Of a stretch of 8,201 bases of DNA, positions 5,797-8,201 are shown piece by piece. How positions within the stretch are numbered: the first letter of the stretch is position 1; each line of letters starts with the position of its first letter. The DNA comes from Deltaproteobacteria bacterium RIFCSPHIGHO2_02_FULL_40_11 (lineage in GTDB: Bacteria; Bdellovibrionota; JACOXK01; 2-02-FULL-40-11). Below the pieces are notes generated by a model. The model saw only the letters and a program-made list of their open reading frames with translations, made no database searches and was not told the origin of the DNA. The DNA lies in the NCBI GenBank assembly GCA_001798105.1, contig MGRI01000031.1, positions 8,731-16,931 on the forward strand. The letters are read 5' to 3'. Position numbers and translations under genes: made by a program.

Positions 5797-7461
5797 CGGT
5801 TTTTTCGAACCCTTCACAATGATTCGGAAATTTCGAAGCGCAAAAATGCCCTCAAAAACAATCCAAACGGCTAAAGCTAAAAGGAGCGTAGATGTCCCCG
5901 TTAAAAGCCAATTTTGTTTTTGATAGAAAATAATAGCGTTGGCGAGCATCGACCAAAGGGTAATGAAAGAAATAAAAATACATGGAATCAACGTATAGAG
6001 CGCATTTTTTCCTTTTTTCAAAAGAAAAATGCTGATGACCAAAAGGGAAAGCGCTCCGAGCAATTGGTTTGAAGCGCCAAAAATGGGCCAAAGCTGTTTC
6101 CAATGATGTCCGCCCGTAATTAAAATTAAAGGCGTAAAAGCAGCCAATGCGCCGGTTACATATCGGTTTTTAAATTTCCAACCATAATTGGAGAAGACTT
6201 CTTCTAGAATATACCGTTGAATGCGCGTGGCTGTGTCGAGTGTGGTCGCTGCAAAACTAATAACGACAACGACGATGACAATATTTCCAAGTGAGGTTTC
6301 CAGTCCTAACCCATGCCATAAAAAAGTAGAACATCCCGAGACAAAAGCGCCAACTTCATTTGCCAAGGACCCCGCGGATTCCCAGCTGGCATAATGATGA
6401 TGCCACTGGGTAATGCTTGCAAACCCGGCTGTTGTTGCAAGCACAGCCATCAATCCCAAGAGCGATTCTCCGACCATGCCGCCATAGCCAATAAACTTTG
6501 CATCTAAAGCCGAATTTAATTGTTTGGAAGATGTGCCAGAGCTGACCAGTCCGTGAAATCCAGAAATAGCGCCACAGGCAATGGTGATAAATAAAAAGGG
6601 AAACCAAGGGGGTGCGCCATTGGCATGAAAATTTGTGGCTGGGGCTACGATTTCAGGGTGATAGATAAAAAGCCCCAGGTAAAGTCCTCCGAGTGCTACA
6701 AACAATTGATGGGAATTAATATAATCTCTGGGTTGAAGTAAAAGCCAAACAGGAAGTGTCGAGGCTAAAAAACTATAAAACAGTAAAAATAAAATCCAGG
6801 TTTGTGTTTCATTTTGCCACAGAACAGGAATGTGAACCGGGTACTTGATGCCAACAAAAACCATAGCATACAGTGAACACACAGCTAAAATAGAAGGCCA
6901 AAGCAATTTACCTTTACCATGATAAATAAAAAGGCCAATCAAAATGGCCACAATAATTTCAAAATTAATGGGAATGACGCTTTGCGGATAGCTTACAAAT
7001 AAACTTGCAATGACATAGGCAAATACGGCAATCACAAGCCAAACCAAAAAGAAAATAAGAATTAAAAATAAGTTTCTGGCTCTGGGGCCAATGACAGATT
7101 CTGTGAGTTCTCCCATGGATTTCCCCTGGTGGCGAATCGATAAAACAAGACAGCCAAAATCATGTACTGCGCCAATAAAAAGCGTTCCAAAAATCACCCA
7201 CAAAACAGCAGGTAACCATCCCCAAATGACAGCAACTGCGGGGCCGACAATGGGGCCTGCGCCTGCAATCGATGTAAAATGATGGCCAAAAAGAATGTGT
7301 TTTTGTGTGGGAACATAATCAATACCATCTTTGAATTGATGGGCAGGAACAGGTTCGTCTTGTTTTAAAGTAAATAGTTTTCGAGACAGAAACCCTGCAT
7401 AAAAATGATAACCTAAAACGTAAACCAAAAAAGCAAAAAGCGCGACAAAGACAGCATTCAT
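5779..7461 (-). CDS. cstA: CstA family carbon starvation / pyruvate-peptide transporter
   Basis: Inner-membrane transporter of the CstA family. Characterised members (E. coli CstA, BtsT) take up pyruvate, and CstA proteins are also linked to peptide uptake in starvation. The 560-residue protein is almost entirely hydrophobic segments. Family signatures in order are GHHFTSIAGAGPIVGPA (59-75), GTLFIGAVHDFGCL (92-105), LQPRDYIN (242-249), GFHGLVSSGTSSKQL (301-315), TTLDTATRIQRY (406-417) and PIFGASNQLLGALSL (459-473). It is shorter than E. coli CstA (about 700 residues) and matches the compact class of the family. The start MNAVFVALFAFLVYVLGYHFYAGFLS aligns with other members; no strong Shine-Dalgarno precedes it. 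The 9-bp gap after the upstream lipocalin-like gene indicates an operon with translational coupling. Which substrate this compact member carries is not known from sequence. Confidence 0.93.
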   Translation of the reverse strand: MNAVFVALFAFLVYVLGYHFYAGFLSRKLFTLKQDEPVPAHQFKDGIDYVPTQKHILFGHHFTSIAGAGPIVGPAVAVIWGWLPAVLWVIFGTLFIGAVHDFGCLVLSIRHQGKSMGELTESVIGPRARNLFLILIFFLVWLVIAVFAYVIASLFVSYPQSVIPINFEIIVAILIGLFIYHGKGKLLWPSILAVCSLYAMVFVGIKYPVHIPVLWQNETQTWILFLLFYSFLASTLPVWLLLQPRDYINSHQLFVALGGLYLGLFIYHPEIVAPATNFHANGAPPWFPFLFITIACGAISGFHGLVSSGTSSKQLNSALDAKFIGYGGMVGESLLGLMAVLATTAGFASITQWHHHYASWESAGSLANEVGAFVSGCSTFLWHGLGLETSLGNIVIVVVVISFAATTLDTATRIQRYILEEVFSNYGWKFKNRYVTGALAAFTPLILITGGHHWKQLWPIFGASNQLLGALSLLVISIFLLKKGKNALYTLIPCIFISFITLWSMLANAIIFYQKQNWLLTGTSTLLLALAVWIVFEGIFALRNFRIIVKGSKKPLIFKK

Positions 7462-7470
7462 GGCGTGATT

Positions 7471-8201
7471 TTAGGGGGTTTTTCCGTAGAAATGGTCGTT
7501 ATCATAGATGTGATCCATGCCCAGTTCCAATCCCGCTTTTTGGATACTTGTGAGATCAACCACTTTTTCCCAGGGAAAGAGGAGGGCTTTTCTTTCAAAA
7601 AGTTTTACATGAAGATTCCCACATAAGGTCTCGTAATCATGAAATATTTTTCCATCAGGTGTATGAAATTGAAGATCCATCATGTCTTTTGGATCGACCC
7701 AAGCTGTGACCTCTAATTTTTTAAACCCATCGGAAGCTGTAACATTCCAACTCCCCAATTTAAAATCCCAATCAAAAAAATTTCCAAAATCTGAAGAGCG
7801 AAATTCATACAATTGATCTTCATGCCGAAGCGCAAATAAAAGTGCCGTGGGAAGGGGGGCGACATCTTTTTTAAATTGGGCATGCCCGCCGCCTGCCGCA
7901 AAAGAACTCTCAGGGTTTTGATCGAATGCGTTTGAAACAATCCAAAACCACCATTCCGGAAAGCGATGTCCCCAATTTCGGTCTTGGTAGCCGTCGGCAT
8001 TTTCAATGATGTAGCGCTTGCCATCGAGTGTAATGGAGCCATTTACTTTTGTATCCATTTGGGCCGTGTGCCAATAAATATTAAAGAGATTGGGAAACCC
8101 AAGCCCCCATCCCATCGAATCCCACCCATGGATCTTATGAAAAGAAAGATCCCAGGAAACGTCATGGCCTTGGTCTTGAAAGGTTCCGCGAATCATTTGG
8201 T
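7471..8201 (-). CDS. Tocopherol cyclase / AttH-like lipocalin-fold protein, 5' end cut by window
   Basis: The frame stays open through the right edge (a CAA codon precedes the ATG at 8196), and the family has additional N-terminal sequence before the SWDLSF strand, so the true start lies outside. The visible 240-odd residues resemble the tocopherol cyclase-like / AttH-CrtC lipocalin superfamily. Features are DVSWDLSF (12-19), then NGSITLDGKRY (52-62), GYQDRNWGHRFPEWWFWIVSN (69-89) with the typical GYxDxNWG...W.W block, and beta-rich sequence rich in Trp, Phe and Asp to the end. Plant and cyanobacterial homologues cyclise prenylated quinols to tocopherols, while many bacterial members are uncharacterised hydratases, isomerases or structural proteins. 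Without quinol-pathway genes nearby, a tocopherol product is not supported. It is the upstream partner of cstA, 9 bp apart. Confidence 0.65.
   Translation of the reverse strand, partial: QMIRGTFQDQGHDVSWDLSFHKIHGWDSMGWGLGFPNLFNIYWHTAQMDTKVNGSITLDGKRYIIENADGYQDRNWGHRFPEWWFWIVSNAFDQNPESSFAAGGGHAQFKKDVAPLPTALLFALRHEDQLYEFRSSDFGNFFDWDFKLGSWNVTASDGFKKLEVTAWVDPKDMMDLQFHTPDGKIFHDYETLCGNLHVKLFERKALLFPWEKVVDLTSIQKAGLELGMDHIYDNDHFYGKTP

Noticed and set aside
5513..5923. Plus-strand open frame of 136 codons opposite the Fic 5' end and cstA 3' end
   Set aside because: Crosses the Fic promoter/operator and two well-supported antisense genes; composition looks like reverse-strand shadow with no recognisable domain.

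Overview
The window is a gene-dense, moderately AT-rich bacterial segment with eight protein genes, six complete and two cut by the window edges. No RNA gene, insertion sequence, CRISPR array or phage module is visible. The organism looks like a non-photosynthetic Gram-negative bacterium. One clue is a TIGR02147/DUF4423-type protein at the left edge, a family I associate mainly with Bdellovibrio-like bacteria and Fibrobacter. Another is a lipoprotein whose lipobox cysteine is not followed by Asp, which fits export to an outer membrane. A Bdellovibrionota-like host is my best guess, but only at low confidence.

Layout, left to right. (1) Positions 2-496 (+): C-terminal part of a TIGR02147 protein, convergent with the next gene. 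(2) 536-1300 (-): ferredoxin/flavodoxin-NADP+ reductase-like flavoprotein. It is transcribed divergently, across a 45-bp gap, from (3) a tight + strand operon: ABC ATPase 1346-2266, ABC-2 permease 2263-3039 (ATGA overlap) and M20 metallopeptidase/deacylase (about 3027-4010, overlapping the permease). The first two form a complete DrrAB-like exporter. The hydrolase is translationally tied to it, so the three may act in one process. (4) 4067-4642 (+): predicted lipoprotein with an intact cysteine-based DSP/tyrosine-phosphatase site, convergent with (5) a Fic protein at 4657-5712 (-). (6) 5779-7461 (-): CstA-family transporter. (7) 7471-8201 (-): tocopherol-cyclase/AttH-like lipocalin protein, cut by the right edge and only 9 nt upstream of cstA, so probably its operon partner.

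The most notable regulatory structure is upstream of the Fic gene. It consists of a perfect 9-bp inverted repeat with a 4-bp centre and a third copy of the half-site covering the Fic start codon. A good sigma70-like promoter sits immediately upstream of the palindrome. The Fic protein itself combines an intact Fic motif, an N-terminal inhibitory-helix motif and a C-terminal excisionase-like helix-turn-helix. Together these suggest an autoregulated, self-inhibited AMP-transferase. Every stretch between genes is under 70 bp. No convincing rho-independent terminator was found.
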